Positions 1 through 10,911 of a stretch of 64,000 bases of DNA are shown here, in pieces. The first letter of the stretch is position 1. Every line of letters starts with the position of its first letter. The position numbers and the translations under genes are program-made. The stretch comes from Eonycteris spelaea (Eukaryota > Chordata > Mammalia > Chiroptera > Pteropodidae): assembly GCA_003508835.1 (NCBI GenBank), contig PUFA01000289.1, positions 1,426,001 to 1,490,000 of the forward strand, read 5' to 3'. The notes beneath the pieces were generated by a model. That model made no database searches. It saw only the letters and a program-made list of their open reading frames with translations, and was not told the origin of the DNA.

Positions 1-559
1 TGTGGCTCTAAAAGGACCTGTGATGTGTTCTCAAGAGGTTGCGCAAGTGTGAAATGTGGCTCCTGTTTCAGTGACCAGTGGAGAAGGTGAAGAAGGGGTT
101 TTCTGCCAGATTGAGGTAAGGAAAATAGTAAATGGTAAATGAGACCAGAGAAAGGTGTGAGCTAGGAAACGCATATCACATGGAGACAGGAGCTTTTTAG
201 GCTATAATAAAAATTTGTGATTTTATTTTTTTGCAAATGGAAAGCTTCTGAGAAACCTCAAGGAGAGGAGTAACATTTAAAAAGAATCCCTAACATTTTA
301 CAAGGATCACTCAGACTGCCAAGAAAGGTTAAGGGTAGAAGGAGGGAGCCTCCAATAATCGAGACAAGTAACAATCTTTGACTAAAGCAGTAACAGTCGG
401 CAGAGAGAAAGAGTTAGATTCTGGAAGTATTTTGAGGGTAGAGAAAACAAAACTTGCTGATGTTTCAGATGCACAGTGCAAAAGAAACAGAAGAGAAGAT
501 GACACGAAGGGTTTTGGCCTAAGTAACTGGAAAAAAAAATGGAGCTGTCATTTGCTGTG

Positions 560-890
560 ATGGAAATGGCACAAGGAGAGAAAATTTGAGTGTAAAAATT
601 AACAGTTCCTTTTTGGCATGCCTATTAGACATCCAAGCAGAAATGGCAAGCAGTACTTGGATGTATGAGTCTGAAATTCAAGCGGTAGTCTAAGCTAGAG
701 TTATCACCACAGAAATGGATTTAAAGCCACAGGACTGGACAAAATCACCTTGGAAATGAATGTAGATGAAGAAGATGGCCAAAGGCTGAGCCATGAGAAC
801 AGTAACATCTAGAGTTCAGAAAAATTAGGAAGATCCAGAAAAGAAGACTGAAAAGAACCAGCAGTAGGGCGAGGAGAACTTTATAATATT
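560..890. repeat. Ancient interspersed repeat, family A (unnamed)
   Basis: This stretch reads like a purine-rich interspersed repeat common in placental genomes. It runs from an invariant-looking 'gatttaaagccacaggactgg' block near 718 through 'aaaggctgagcc' near 781 to 'gaaccagcagtaggg' near 856. Related blocks occur near 3310-3440 and 47470-48340, so it is repeated within the window. I do not recall the database name. It has no coding capacity and is too diverged for its ends to be placed exactly. Confidence 0.5.
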
Positions 891-908
891 AAATATCTAT
901 ATATGTTT

Positions 909-1042
909 AAAAAAGGAAGGAAGGAAGGAGGGAGGGGGAGGGAGGGGGAAGGAGGGAGGGAAGGAGGGAGGGAGGAAGGAAGGAAGGAAGGAAGGAAGGA
1001 AGGAAGGAAGGAAGGGAGGAAGGGAGGGAGGGAGGGAGGGAG
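909..1042 (+). repeat. Homopurine (GGAA/GGGA)n microsatellite
   Basis: The plus strand is uninterrupted purine for about 134 bases, and almost pure purine continues to 1088 after one 'tgc' break at 1043-1045. Units shift between GGAA and GGGA. The part near 930-962 has several runs of three to five G separated by single A, matching a G-quadruplex motif. The open frames on both strands here (Gly/Arg/Glu-rich and Pro/Ser/Leu-rich) are products of the repeat, not genes. Confidence 0.97.
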
Positions 1043-1099
1043 TGCGGGAAGAGAAGGAAAGGGGAGAGAAGAGGAAGAAGGAAAAAAATAAACCAAGTA

Positions 1100-2000
1100 G
1101 GTGGTAGTAACTATTCTAGATAGTGAGACTGTAGGCATTTTCATTTGCTTGTTTATGTTCTTCTAATTTATAGTTCCTTGTTTTGTTTCTCACACTTCTC
1201 ATGGAGAAAAATTTTTTTAAATAAGAATTTGTATTATAAAATTAAAGAATACATTGATTTTAAGTATTTTAAATGGGATAAGAGATAAAAATTGGGCTCT
1301 CCGGGACTAGATGGTGGCTTGTCTTAAACACATTAAAGTATATATTACATTCCTGAAAAGAACATGAGTGAAGAGACTGTGAGCCCAGCTGCTGGGGGCA
1401 GGGGCCCTTGAGCTGTGCTGTATGAGCTGAGGAGACAGAGGAAGACTAGACTGTTTTCTGAGAAAGAATGGCAGCCGGAAGCCAGAAAGAAAAAATAAAA
1501 ACAGAGTGAGAATGCAAGTGGCCTCTAGAGGAGAACAGGCTGAGGAAAAACTACCCAAAGGACCTTGTCTCAAGGATAAGAGAGAGTGTTTACAGAGTGG
1601 AAGGGGAAGGGTAAGGGGGAAAACACTGATTGCAACGGCTACGATGTTACCACTAATCCACCGCCAGGTAAGAGTCTGACACCCCAGAAAGCTGAAAATA
1701 AGCCTACACAGTAGAACACAAAGTCCAGCTTCTAAAGAAAATCGCAGTCTGACAGCATCACTACATCTCCAGGGTCAAGCTGCAACTAAAGCCATCTCCG
1801 GATTTTTCAGCTATCAGTTAACACATTCCTTTTTATGTTCTAGAAAGTTTGAATTGGGTTTTCTGTCATTTACTGACAAAGAAATTCTGACTGACAGAAT
1901 AATGACATTAAAATCTAAGCCAATATCCCTAGCAATAGATTCTTTTAGAGAACTTTAGTTTTGAAATAGGACATGAAGGTGATGTTATAATGTGAAAAAG
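1100..2000. other. No gene or clear repeat recognised
   Basis: This AT-rich single-copy-looking DNA has only a short open frame on the minus strand near 1307-1573 with no recognisable domain. No RNA gene or promoter is evident. Confidence 0.5.
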
Positions 2001-2004
2001 ATAA

Positions 2005-2195
2005 TTAGCATTTACTTAACACTGAGCCCTGTGTTAGACTCAGTTCCAAGTATTTTAAAAATTTTATCTCCTTTAATCTGCCCAACAATCCCATGAGGCA
2101 GGTGCTGTTATTAATATTATTAATTTCATTTTCATAAGTGAAAAACTCGAAATAGGTGAAGACACTTGTCCAGTTCCACACTATGCAAATGACTT
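2005..2195 (-). repeat. MIR SINE fragment
   Basis: The order of blocks is that of a MIR element read backwards: a 'gcatttacttaacactgagccctgtgttagactc' region, then 'ctcctttaatctgcccaac', 'atgaggcaggtgctgttatta', and a degraded 'gaaaaactcgaaataggtgaag' segment. MIR is an old tRNA-derived SINE shared by all mammals, and this copy is strongly diverged. Confidence 0.8.
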
Positions 2196-2199
2196 GACG

Positions 2200-3300
2200 A
2201 TGACAATAACAAGGATTGGCTGCATGTTCAAAGAAAAGTGTAGTCTTGACAGTGACAGCTTCTCTAATTACTCAGTCTTGGTTTATCCTCAGCCTAATAA
2301 TGCCTCCAGGTCACGTGACATGATATTTGGGGCAATATATCTTAACCTCCAGGCAACTTAGCTGCCTTCCTATTTTATTTAGGTTTTAGCAAAATGAGGA
2401 GGGAAAAAGCCTCTCGTTTTCTCCATTCCAACCAGACACGAGTAAAAATCCAAAGTGTGATGTAAAGATGTTTTCCTTTTGATTTCTCGAAATCATTTGC
2501 TCTCAAGCTGACACCAAAAAATGGATGTTTCTTCCAGTTTATAATGGAAAATCATAGAACCACGACCCTTCCTTTTACAAATTTTTGTGAAGGCACAGAG
2601 ACAGAAATAACAGTTCCTTGTGGAAGTACCAAAAGACTCTCCAAAAAGACAAGGCATGCCTTTCACTCTTTCTATTTAAATTTATTTTCTTTTTTAGCTT
2701 TCTAAAAACCTGGACTAAATTTTCAACTTTCAACAAATTGTGTAAAAGTTTACTCAGCTCTTAGTTTAAAATGTTTCACCAGAGACTCCACAAGGTCAAT
2801 ATGATTAAGGTGTTCAGCTTGAAACTATGACTCATGGTCAGTTAAAGTCGGTGTGTTTTTATTAGCTGGCTGAAAACAGCTTTTATGTTTATGAATTATT
2901 TTGCAAAGGCTCAGAAACTATACCCTTGCTTTAAAGTTGCTCAGGCACAGATACACATAAAAACTGTGTTAATTAAAAATAGTAAACTACCTAGGTCATA
3001 AATAAGAAGCTGGTAGTATATACTGATTATTAAATATAGGCAGCTAAGAAATCAGGGTCTCCAAGCTGAGCTGGTCAGAAGGGAAGGACAAAATTTGGTC
3101 CATTGTTTTACTGTGGCTTCCGAGGAAATTTTTGGAAAGAGGTATGAAAAATGTAGGGGAAAAAGAGGGAATATAGTATATAATTAGAGATTCAAGCCAT
3201 TCCAGACCGAAGTCTATAGACTAATGCTGGACTCTGTAAACAATACAAGCACTTAGAGTTTCTTTGAATCTACAAAGCCCTGAATTGCTGCAGCCTCTGA
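2200..3300. other. Unassigned AT-rich sequence
   Basis: No gene, RNA gene or confident repeat was recognised. Around 3060-3330 the sequence has the purine-rich feel of old LTR material but cannot be assigned. Confidence 0.4.
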
Positions 3301-3309
3301 TAATAAGTC

Positions 3310-3440
3310 TGGGGCCTGGTTGCAGGGTCTGGCCTATAGATATAAAATTTAAGAGTTATCAGCATAGGATGGTATGTTGAAACCAGATATTACATACAAG
3401 TCAGTGAGGAAAGAAGGCGCCTGGAAGAGAGGAGGGTGAC
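3310..3440. repeat. Possible second copy of family A repeat
   Basis: The block 'agagttatcagcatagga' near 3351, followed by a 'tggtatgttgaaacc' segment, resembles the interior of the family A repeat that also appears at 560-890. The match is short and diverged. An open frame on the minus strand covers it but has no recognisable domain. Confidence 0.35.
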
Positions 3441-3795
3441 GGGAAGGGCAAAGGAAAAAACTTGGAATTAGATGACCAATGGAATTATCATAAGAGAGAT
3501 TCAGATAGTATCTGTTCTCAGCTAAATAAATTCCAGAAATAATTATTTGGATTCTCCAAAGCAACCTATTTATTTTCAAAATGATGGTACTAAGAACATC
3601 TTTTAAAAATAATTTGCAGCTTTACTGAATTTTAATTATTCGTTAAAAACAGTTTGAATACATTGACCATGCTAAGGTTCACAGCAGGCAAAATTCTGGA
3701 AAATTCAAGAAATATCTTCTGTCTTGTTGCGAATAAAAAACATTAAAACTTGCTGAATTTATTTGCCTCACACACTGGTCCTGGAATACAGTGGA

Positions 3796-4008
3796 GTTTT
3801 GTGTGTATGTATATGTGTGTGTATATATATCTGTGTGTGTGTGTATGTCTATAAATATGTGTGTGTGTATATATGTGTGTGTGTGATATGTATGTATATA
3901 CATACACACACACATATATACACACACACATATACACACACACATATACACACACACACATACACACACAGATATATATACACATACATATATATAATAC
4001 ACACACAT
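3796..4008. repeat. (TG/TA)n to (CA/TA)n quasi-palindromic microsatellite
   Basis: The plus strand is built of TG and TA steps up to about 3897 and then switches to CA and TA steps up to about 4008, so the two halves are imperfect inverted copies. An exact 18-base palindrome lies at the switch point, 3889-3906. The overlapping Tyr/Val/Cys-rich and His/Thr-rich frames on both strands are artefacts of this repeat. Confidence 0.95.
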
Positions 4009-4158
4009 TTTTTACATTTAGCAAATAAGCTTGAATCCTATTAGCCTCATTTTTTTATACCAGAGATCCAAACTCAGTCATTGGCCCATCTGAGTTTAGT
4101 AACAAAACATTTAATTCTTTGAATTAAAGCACAAAAAGAAGAATAAGAAATAAACTTA

Positions 4159-4386
4159 GTCTACAGCCATGCCACCCTGAACAAGCCAGATCCCGTCTGA
4201 TGTCAGAAGCTAAGCAGGGTCAGGCCTGGTTAGTACTTGGATGGGAGACCACCTAGGAAGAACAGGTGCTGTAGGCGTAAACAATTAAAAAATAAAGGAT
4301 TGTAAGCTGACAAGGTCCTTGCTGTCTGTGAGGTCAACCAAGGGTTGCCTTGCCTAAAAAATAAAAAAATAAAAATAGAAAAAAAG
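4159..4386 (+). pseudogene. 5S rRNA-derived SINE or 5S rRNA pseudogene
   Basis: Positions 4159-4277 align by eye along the whole length of mammalian 5S rRNA, from 'gtctacagccatgccaccct' through the internal promoter region 'agaagctaagcagggtcagg' and 'tggttagtacttggatggga' to 'ggtgctgtaggc'. Several substitutions from functional 5S are visible, for example in the second line of the molecule where 'acaagccagatcccg' replaces the usual sequence. After the 5S part come about 75 bases of unrelated sequence (to about 4353) and an A-rich end with AAAAAATAAAAAAATAAAAAT character. A body of 5S plus unique tail plus A-rich end is how a SINE is built. 5S-derived SINEs (the MEG families) are described in fruit bats. 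A simple retroposed 5S pseudogene, as found in many mammals, is the alternative. No clear target duplication was found. It is not a functional rRNA gene because of the substitutions and the lack of a T-run terminator directly after the gene. Confidence 0.85.
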
Positions 4387-4389
4387 GAG

Positions 4390-6760
4390 TGCCATCTGTA
4401 AGGGGTGGGCCCATGTGCCTCTTGTTCACTATGCATATAGCAACAAAAAACACAATGCCTGAAACTCAAATATTTGTTGATTTATATAAATGAAAATGCT
4501 ATCACATGCCTTAGAGCTAGATTGAAGAAAGAGAAAAGGTTCTAAGATTGTTACCTGGCTAGAGTTCACAGTTAGCATGATAATGTAAATGATCCTTTTT
4601 ACGTCTTTACTACCCCCATGAACCTTTCTAAGCAAGATTCTCTCCCTAGTGGTCACCATCAACCTCCTATTATTTCTCTGTTTTCTCCCCTGAATAAAAA
4701 TCCCAATAAAGTTTATTTTATCCACAGCGAATAGCCTCTTTCCATCTTTTCCTGAACAATACTGAGGTGGTAACTTCCTGCTTATTTTTAAATATGGATT
4801 ACAAAAAATATTGCAAAAAAGAAAATGGACCAAGCAGAATAACAAAAGAAAATATTTGCTCATATATTGCCAATCTCAACCCCATGTCAGTTGAGTCAAA
4901 CAAAGTGAGGCTTATTTGGTCCTTCTGTCTTCCCATACATACTCCAATTTCACACAGACCTAGGCAGTGTAAAGAGGCTCCAGTTGTTCCAAAGTTCTCT
5001 CCCTCCATCTGCAGGTCTCTCAACGTGTGCTATATGAATGCTCTCAACAATTTCTCCCAGAGCAATTTCTACTATTTTGTTTTGTGCATGCCTGTTGCCA
5101 ATGGTTTGTCCTCCCTCTTAGGAGAGTCCTGATATTTCTCCGTGTGCATTGGGCTTACTCCAAGAATGCGACTGTCTGGAGAGAAGCTGGGATGACACCA
5201 GGTAAATGGACCCCGAAACTCCTCTATCACAGAGAGCAGTTTCTTCTGGTGATATTTGAAGACAGAGACCTAAAGAATGCAGGTAGCACTAAAGTTCCTA
5301 TGCTGGCATGTCATTTGAACCTCTCAACACCAAACATCTGAAGTGTACACACATAGAGTTTGTTTTATTTTAATAATTCCATGCTGAATATCTTGGTGCG
5401 GGAGACTTCCTTGTATTCTGCCCTCCTTTTGGGACATATAAAACAATACTTTCCTTTTAAAGCAGTAAATTCTTTTTAAATAGGTTTAATCCATTGTTAA
5501 GGGGTATACTTGGAATATTTATACAAATAACTTATCAAAGTGTGAATCAAAAAAAAAATGGCACCTGGCTTATAAATTTTAATTAGCATCCAAATGAGCA
5601 TCTGTTTATGGCTGAGTCTATGCCAAGCACCTGTTCCAGGCCACACTTGGCATGGTGAAGAGGTTCGGATATTTTAATAGAAGGTATTGGCAACATTAGT
5701 TTATCCTCAGACTCCATGGTAACCCCTTGATATCACTACACAGCATAGAGCACCATATGTATTCCTTCACTGATAAACTGCTTTACCTGCAGGCATTTTA
5801 ATAAATAATACAGGATGAAAATGATGATGATTCAAATTTATTAAACAAATGTAGATGCTATCCACAGCTTCAGCATTAACCAAGCATTCCTATAAGGCTG
5901 GGGCTGCCACTGTGTTCCTCAGAACATACTGGAAATACTGCTCCCAGTTCTTCAGGATTGCGCCCTATAATGACGAAAAGTCCTTCCCCACTTTTTCCAC
6001 AATGTCAGGGTTTCATAGATATTAATAAAACAAAACAAAATGTGTTTTCTTCTTTCTGTGTAAAAAAAAAACATTCTTAGACAGAATTTTCTAGGTCCAT
6101 TTTCTCATTTAAACTCTCCCAGGCCACATAACTTTCAAATAACAAACTCCAAAAACTATGTGCTTGCCAAATTTTGCTACGTCTAGGTTGCCACAACTTT
6201 ATCAGCTTTTCAGATCCTGGAATCTTCTTCACTCTCCGGACCCAATTTCTCATTTACCCTCTTTGGAATGTAGAAGCCAAAAGCAGACACAAAGCCAGAT
6301 CTTGCCATAAAGACTCCTCGCCTTGTCTAAAAATCTGGAAAAGACTCACCCATGAAGAATGTGTTCACAGAGAAAACAATCATCCCTGCTCAGGTCCCTT
6401 CCATGCCCTTGCTGGTTACCTCACTCCACGCTTCTCTCCTGGCCAGATCTGCAATTGACCAGGCTGAATGAGCCTCCAATCGCCCCAAGTAGATTCCTCA
6501 GTCCCTCAAGTCCATAATCTGCTCCCAGCTCTCCTTCCTCATAAACCTAACCATCACACTTCTATCTTCCTGCAGTTTATATATATACATCTCCAGGATG
6601 ACCCCTTAAAATAAAAATCGGATCATTCTTTTACTTAAAACAAATAGCTTCCAGGTATGCCTACAATAAAATCCAAACTCTTTTCCACAGACTATATTAA
6701 AAAGCTCTCTGCCCTCTCTATCCTTGAACCACTAACTAGCATATGTATATGCGAGCGCGC
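4390..6760. other. No gene recognised
   Basis: This is unique-looking, AT-rich sequence. Overlapping open frames near 4429-5341 on both strands have no recognisable domains, splice context or codon bias, and I treat them as chance. A short A-rich run lies near 5549. Confidence 0.45.
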
Positions 6761-6806
6761 GCGCACGCACACGCGCACACGCACACACACACACACACAC
6801 ACACAC
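6749..6806. repeat. Alternating (CG/CA)n purine-pyrimidine tract
   Basis: The tract begins with 'gcgagcgcgcgcgcacgcac', continues with 'acgcgcacacgcac' and ends in a pure (CA)n run near 6806. The strict alternation with a GC-rich head is the classical Z-DNA-prone composition. CpG density here is far above the rest of the window. Confidence 0.95.
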
Positions 6807-6819
6807 TCAGTGAAAACTG

Positions 6820-7356
6820 CAGTAGGTAGAATAATGGCCTCCCAAAGGTAGCTACATCCTAATCCCCAGGACCGGCAAATATGTCAATACATGGCAAAAA
6901 AATAAAAATAAATAAAAAATAATTATGATATAGACAGAGTAAGGTTGCTAATCATCTGAATTAAAATACGGAGATTATCCTGGATTATCCTAGCATTCCC
7001 AATGTAATCACAAGCGCGCCTTAAAAGTAGAAGACAAAGCTATGACTATGGAAGAGAATCCAAAGGGATGGCAATGTGAGAAAGACCAAGTATCTTGAAA
7101 GATGGAAAAAAGGGCCAGGAGCCAAAGCATGTGGTTGGCTGGAAGCTATTAAAAACTTCTTTTTTAAAAAAAAAAAAAGGGCAAGGAAACTGATTCTTCT
7201 GTAAAGCCCTGTAAAGAATGCAGCCTGCTGCTAAAGCCTTGATTTTATAATAGATCCATTTTGTACTTCTGAATAACTGAATTGTAAAATAAGTTTGTGT
7301 TGTTTTGATTAAGTCTTAAGTTTGTGGTAATCTATTACAGCAGTAGAAAACTTATG
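6820..7356 (+). repeat. MLT1-type LTR (ERVL-MaLR)
   Basis: The start 'agaataatggcctccc' and 'ctacatcctaatccccagga', the middle 'gagattatcctggattatcc' and 'cccaatgtaatcacaag', and the end 'aagtttgtggtaatctatta' followed by 'cagcagtagaaaactta' follow the order of MLT1 LTRs. The copy is complete end to end but contains A-rich insertions near 6894-6922 and 7165-7179. It is a solo LTR: no internal gag/pol sequence follows. MaLR elements are old endogenous retrovirus-like repeats. Confidence 0.85.
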
Positions 7357-7410
7357 CATACACATTCTTTGATTCCCACTAATATATCTGCCTCCTGTTA
7401 TTTGCCAGAT

Positions 7411-7535
7411 TTATTTGACAAATATTTTATTATAGTTTCTGTATGTCAGGTGCTGTTTTTGTTCCTGTAGATAAACCCAGTGAACAAAATGCACAGAAAT
7501 CTCTTCCCTCACTTTGCTTAGACTCTAATTAACAT
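7411..7535 (-). repeat. L2-like LINE 3' end fragment
   Basis: Blocks such as 'gtatgtcaggtgctgttttt' and 'cccagtgaacaaaatgcaca', followed by 'cttccctcactttgcttaga', match the reverse of the common L2 3' end. The copy is diverged. Confidence 0.55.
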
Positions 7536-7539
7536 AAGC

Positions 7540-7542
<3 letters not shown>

Positions 7543-7578
<36 letters not shown>

Positions 7579-7582
7579 TATC
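7543..7582. repeat. (TA)n microsatellite
   Basis: This is a run of about 20 AT steps with one phase break at 7571. It would melt or extrude a hairpin easily. Confidence 0.97.
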
Positions 7583-7689
7583 TGGTTTATAATACAATAC
7601 TTTGGAAGGTTTTTGTTTGGGGATTTTTTTTTTTGCTTGACTATCCCACAAGAAATACCGTTTCTACATACTTCATCACCATGCAAATC

Positions 7690-7752
7690 CAATAGAGTGT
7701 CTGACACATGATGGTGTTCGATAAATATTTATTGAATTAATAAGTGAATCAG
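7690..7752 (+). repeat. L2 or MIR 3' terminal fragment
   Basis: The sequence 'gtgttcgataaatatttatt' followed by 'gaattaataagtgaatc' is the characteristic end of an L2-type element in the forward direction. It lies opposite to the L2 piece just upstream. Confidence 0.55.
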
Positions 7753-7911
7753 ATAATAAAGGATCCTCTAACAATGCATATTCCCCAGAAATTCGTCCTT
7801 TAACTATTCTCTCAGATTCCTTTTGTTCCTATGCATTTATTAATTAAAGACTCATGGGTCAGACATGTGTAAAGGAATAAGGCCCAAAAGAATTCCAGGA
7901 GTAAACTATCT

Positions 7912-8268
7912 TTCTCAAGGCTGCTATATCAAGATACCATAGACTGTGTGTCCTAAACAGTAGAAAATGTATTTCTCACAGTTCTGGAGACAAGAAAGTC
8001 CAAAATCAAGACACCAGCATATCTGGAATCTGGTGAGAGCCCTCCTTATGGTTTCCAGATGTTCATTTTCTCATTGTGTTCTCATATGGTAGAGAGGAAG
8101 AGAGATCATCTATCCTGTGTCTTTTATAAGGGCATAATTCATTCATGATGGCTTCACCTTCATGATTTAATCACCTCCAAAAGGTCTGACCTCTAAATAT
8201 CATTGTATTGGGGATTTATGCTTCAAAATATGAATTTTGGGGTGATACAAATATTTAGTTCATAGCAA
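7912..8268 (-). repeat. MST/MLT1-type LTR (ERVL-MaLR)
   Basis: Read backwards this is a MaLR LTR. The terminal block 'tatgaattttggggtgatac' followed by 'aaatatttagttcatagca' lies at 8229-8268, 'catgatttaatcacctccaa' near 8161, 'tttataagggcataattcat' near 8123, and 'tttctcacagttctggagac' near 7972. The presence of both ends indicates a complete solo LTR. It lies in the opposite orientation to the MLT1 copy at 6820-7356. Confidence 0.85.
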
Positions 8269-8389
8269 AGAGCATAAGAAATTTCATGTGTTTAATCCTA
8301 AATGGACTGTGATAGATATTGTTTCTTTTTTTGATTAAGCCTGATATTTCCCTAGACTAATGGCTCTGACAAGGAAGAAACATCTCTTA

Positions 8390-8470
8390 TTCCTTAACTG
8401 TCTTTATGATCCCAGCACTTATTGTGCCTGGAACACTCAATGCCTGATTGTAGAATGAAGGGATAATAAT
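8390..8470 (+). repeat. Weak L2-like fragment
   Basis: The block 'tgatcccagcacttattgtg' followed by 'cctggaacactcaatgcctg' resembles the L2 3' region that precedes its terminal repeats. It is short and diverged. Confidence 0.35.
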
Positions 8471-9634
8471 GAATACATTTGCATTTTAGATTACAAATAT
8501 TTATAAATTGAGGCTTCATATGAAAAAAAAGTTTTGTTTCCCTCCACTGAGAGGATGTACAGCAAAGTATTGACTCACTACTCTTAGCAGGATTATCCAA
8601 GAAAGTGAGCTGACACTTGTCCAGGAGATGGTGAGTACATGGAGTCCACATTTATGTAAAGAACTGTAATTTAATTAAGTATTAATTAAATAGTTAATTA
8701 ATGTCTAGCCCTCTTAAGGGTGGAAATATCCTGCCATCTATAAAATGCTACTAATTAAAGTTGATTATCTGAAAAAAATTTCAGCCTAGCCTAGAAAACT
8801 CAGCTCTAGTGCCAGGGACACTTAGGTACAAAGTGGGACTAAAGGACAGTCATCATGGAAGGTGGGGTTGGAGATCATGATCAAGGACATAGAGAAAACA
8901 TTAGCAAAAGATAGAGAGGGGAGATTCAATTAAACATGGCAGAGTGAGAGATGTCCTCAGATCTCCTCTTGAAACAACAATAAGCTGAACATCTAAAACT
9001 CAGCAACAACAACAAAACAAAAAAAAAAAATGCACACCAGCACATCTGAGCATGGGATCAGCACATAGAAGCTACCACAGGTCAGAACCCAGGGTGTGTC
9101 AGGCGGTGGACTGGGAGAAACAAAAAAGCTGCCTCAGCCAGACTTCCCTGGAGGCTGAGGGGGAGGAGAGACTGTGTCGCAACTTCCCTGAACAACCCTG
9201 CCTTGGATTGTTGTGAGCTCCATGCATCTGGCGACAGGGCTCAGTCATTGGGTCAGAAAGCAGAGAAGCAGGATGGGACAGCAGAGAAACAACAGTTGAT
9301 TTTTACCCTCCATGGTAGCAAAACTGAGGCTGAGCAGCAGTCCCCAACCCTTAAACCAGAGGGCCCACTCCCCCATATCCTCTGAGACTGAACAGCACAG
9401 AGCCCCCAGAATAATCTGAGCAAATGCTAATAAAACTATTGCTAACACTGACAGGGACTGAGACTAAGAGTAGCAAGCATGATTAACATCTTCAAGAAAA
9501 GAAAAAAGGCATTATTAAGGCTTTATATAAAACAGGGATCCAAGAGGCTTGAATGCCACCTACTGGAAATCAAAAGAAAAACACCGTCTTTGCAACAGGC
9601 TACGGACCATTATATAAAAAATTTTTCTTTCTGG

Positions 9635-9654
9635 AAAAAAAAAAAAAAAAAAAA
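9635..9654 (+). repeat. Internal A20 run within the L1 5' region
   Basis: Twenty consecutive A lie inside the 5' UTR/ORF1 boundary of the L1. This could be local slippage or a mark of a small secondary insertion. Confidence 0.9.
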
Positions 9655-9704
9655 GCAGAACACACTCCATTAATGCCCAGGAGAAGAATAGTCCAATAAA
9701 CACC

Positions 9705-10680
9705 ATGAACAACCAAGGTGACAAGGCATCTCAGAAGAAAAGAGAAAATCTCACAAAATAAGCTTACAGACACAGAAATCTGCAACTTAAATGACAGGAA
9801 TTCAGGATGGCACTTCTGAAAAAACTCAATGAGATCCGGAAATGAATCATATCAACAATTTCTGGAATTGAAAAAAAAAAACACCTAAATGAGCAGAATG
9901 GAGTTCTTTAGCAAGGAGATTGAAACCCTCAAAAAGAATTGAATAGACCTTCTGGGGATAAACAACACACTGCAAGAGGTGAAAAATGAAAATAACAAGC
10001 TTGGAAAATAGAGTCAACCGAATGGAGGAAAAGATCAGTGATTTTTGAAGACAGAAAATCTAGAAATAAATCAGAAGGAAGAGAGAGAGAAACTGAAGAA
10101 TGAAAAATAATGAAAGAGAAATACAAGAACTAGCTGATACCATCAGGAGAGAAAACATAAGAATAAGGAATTTCAAAGGATGAGAAAAAGGAGCAGGGAT
10201 TAGAAAGCATTTTCAGACAAATAGTGGACAAGAATTTTCCAAATCTAAGGAATAAGCTGGAGTTTGGAATTCAAGAAGTAAAAGAAAACACAATGAATTC
10301 TCTCATCAAAAGGGCCTTCACCAAGACACATTGTATTAAAGTTATCAAAAATCAATGACAAAGACAGAATTCTCAAAGTAGTCAGGAAAAAGAAGATGGT
10401 AACCTATAAAGAAAAACCCAATTAGATTATCATTGGACTTCTCACCACAAACCTTATGAGCCAGAAAGGAGAGGAATCAAATATTCAAATTACTAAATGA
10501 AAGAAACTACCAGCCAAGAATAATGTATCCAGCTAAGCTCTTCTTTAGATATGAAGGAGAAACGAAGACCTTTCCAGACATACAAAAATTGAGGGAATTC
10601 TCCACTATGAGGCTGCACTACAGGAAATACTGAAAGGGGTCAGCTCACCTAAAACAAAATGACAAAAAAAAATGCATAAT
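9705..10680 (+). pseudogene. L1 ORF1 remnant
   Basis: A plausible ancestral start lies at 9705 (MNNQGDKASQKKREN...), but the frame stops after about 18 codons. Downstream sequence retains the coiled-coil-like and RNA-binding part of ORF1 in shifting frames, for example near 9960-10040 and the conserved block near 10450-10610 that in intact L1M elements encodes the C-terminal domain. ORF1p is an RNA-binding trimer of the L1 ribonucleoprotein. Here it is clearly dead. Confidence 0.75.
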
Positions 10681-10911
10681 TAAGAGTAAGGCGAAAAGCA
10701 GGCTAATAAAAGTAGAGGAGTGCAACCCTTACTATGAACAGGGCATTATAAGCTTAAAATAAGAAGAGATTTGCTATAGCAAGATAGCAATGAACATTCA
10801 GCATACATAGGGACAATTGAAGATAACAATGACTGAAAAGAGGAGGATTCCAAAATCCAGATTTACAAAGGGGAATGGAGATAAGGTGTGCACAGAAGGA
10901 AAGGGATGACT

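Noticed and set aside
881..1144. Pro/Ser/Leu-rich and Gly/Arg/Glu-rich open frames on both strands
   Set aside because: They are translations of a GGAA/GGGA microsatellite and have no non-repetitive coding part.
3679..4044. Tyr/Cys/Val and His/Thr-rich open frames, including one of 109 residues
   Set aside because: They are translations of TG/TA and CA/TA dinucleotides. All frames of such repeats stay open.
4159..4277. A functional 5S rRNA gene
   Set aside because: There are several substitutions from the highly conserved 5S sequence and no T-run terminator directly after the gene.
4429..5341. Overlapping open frames up to 144 residues on both strands
   Set aside because: They have no domain, start context, splice sites or codon bias that I can see, and frames on opposite strands overlap. 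Chance is the simplest explanation.
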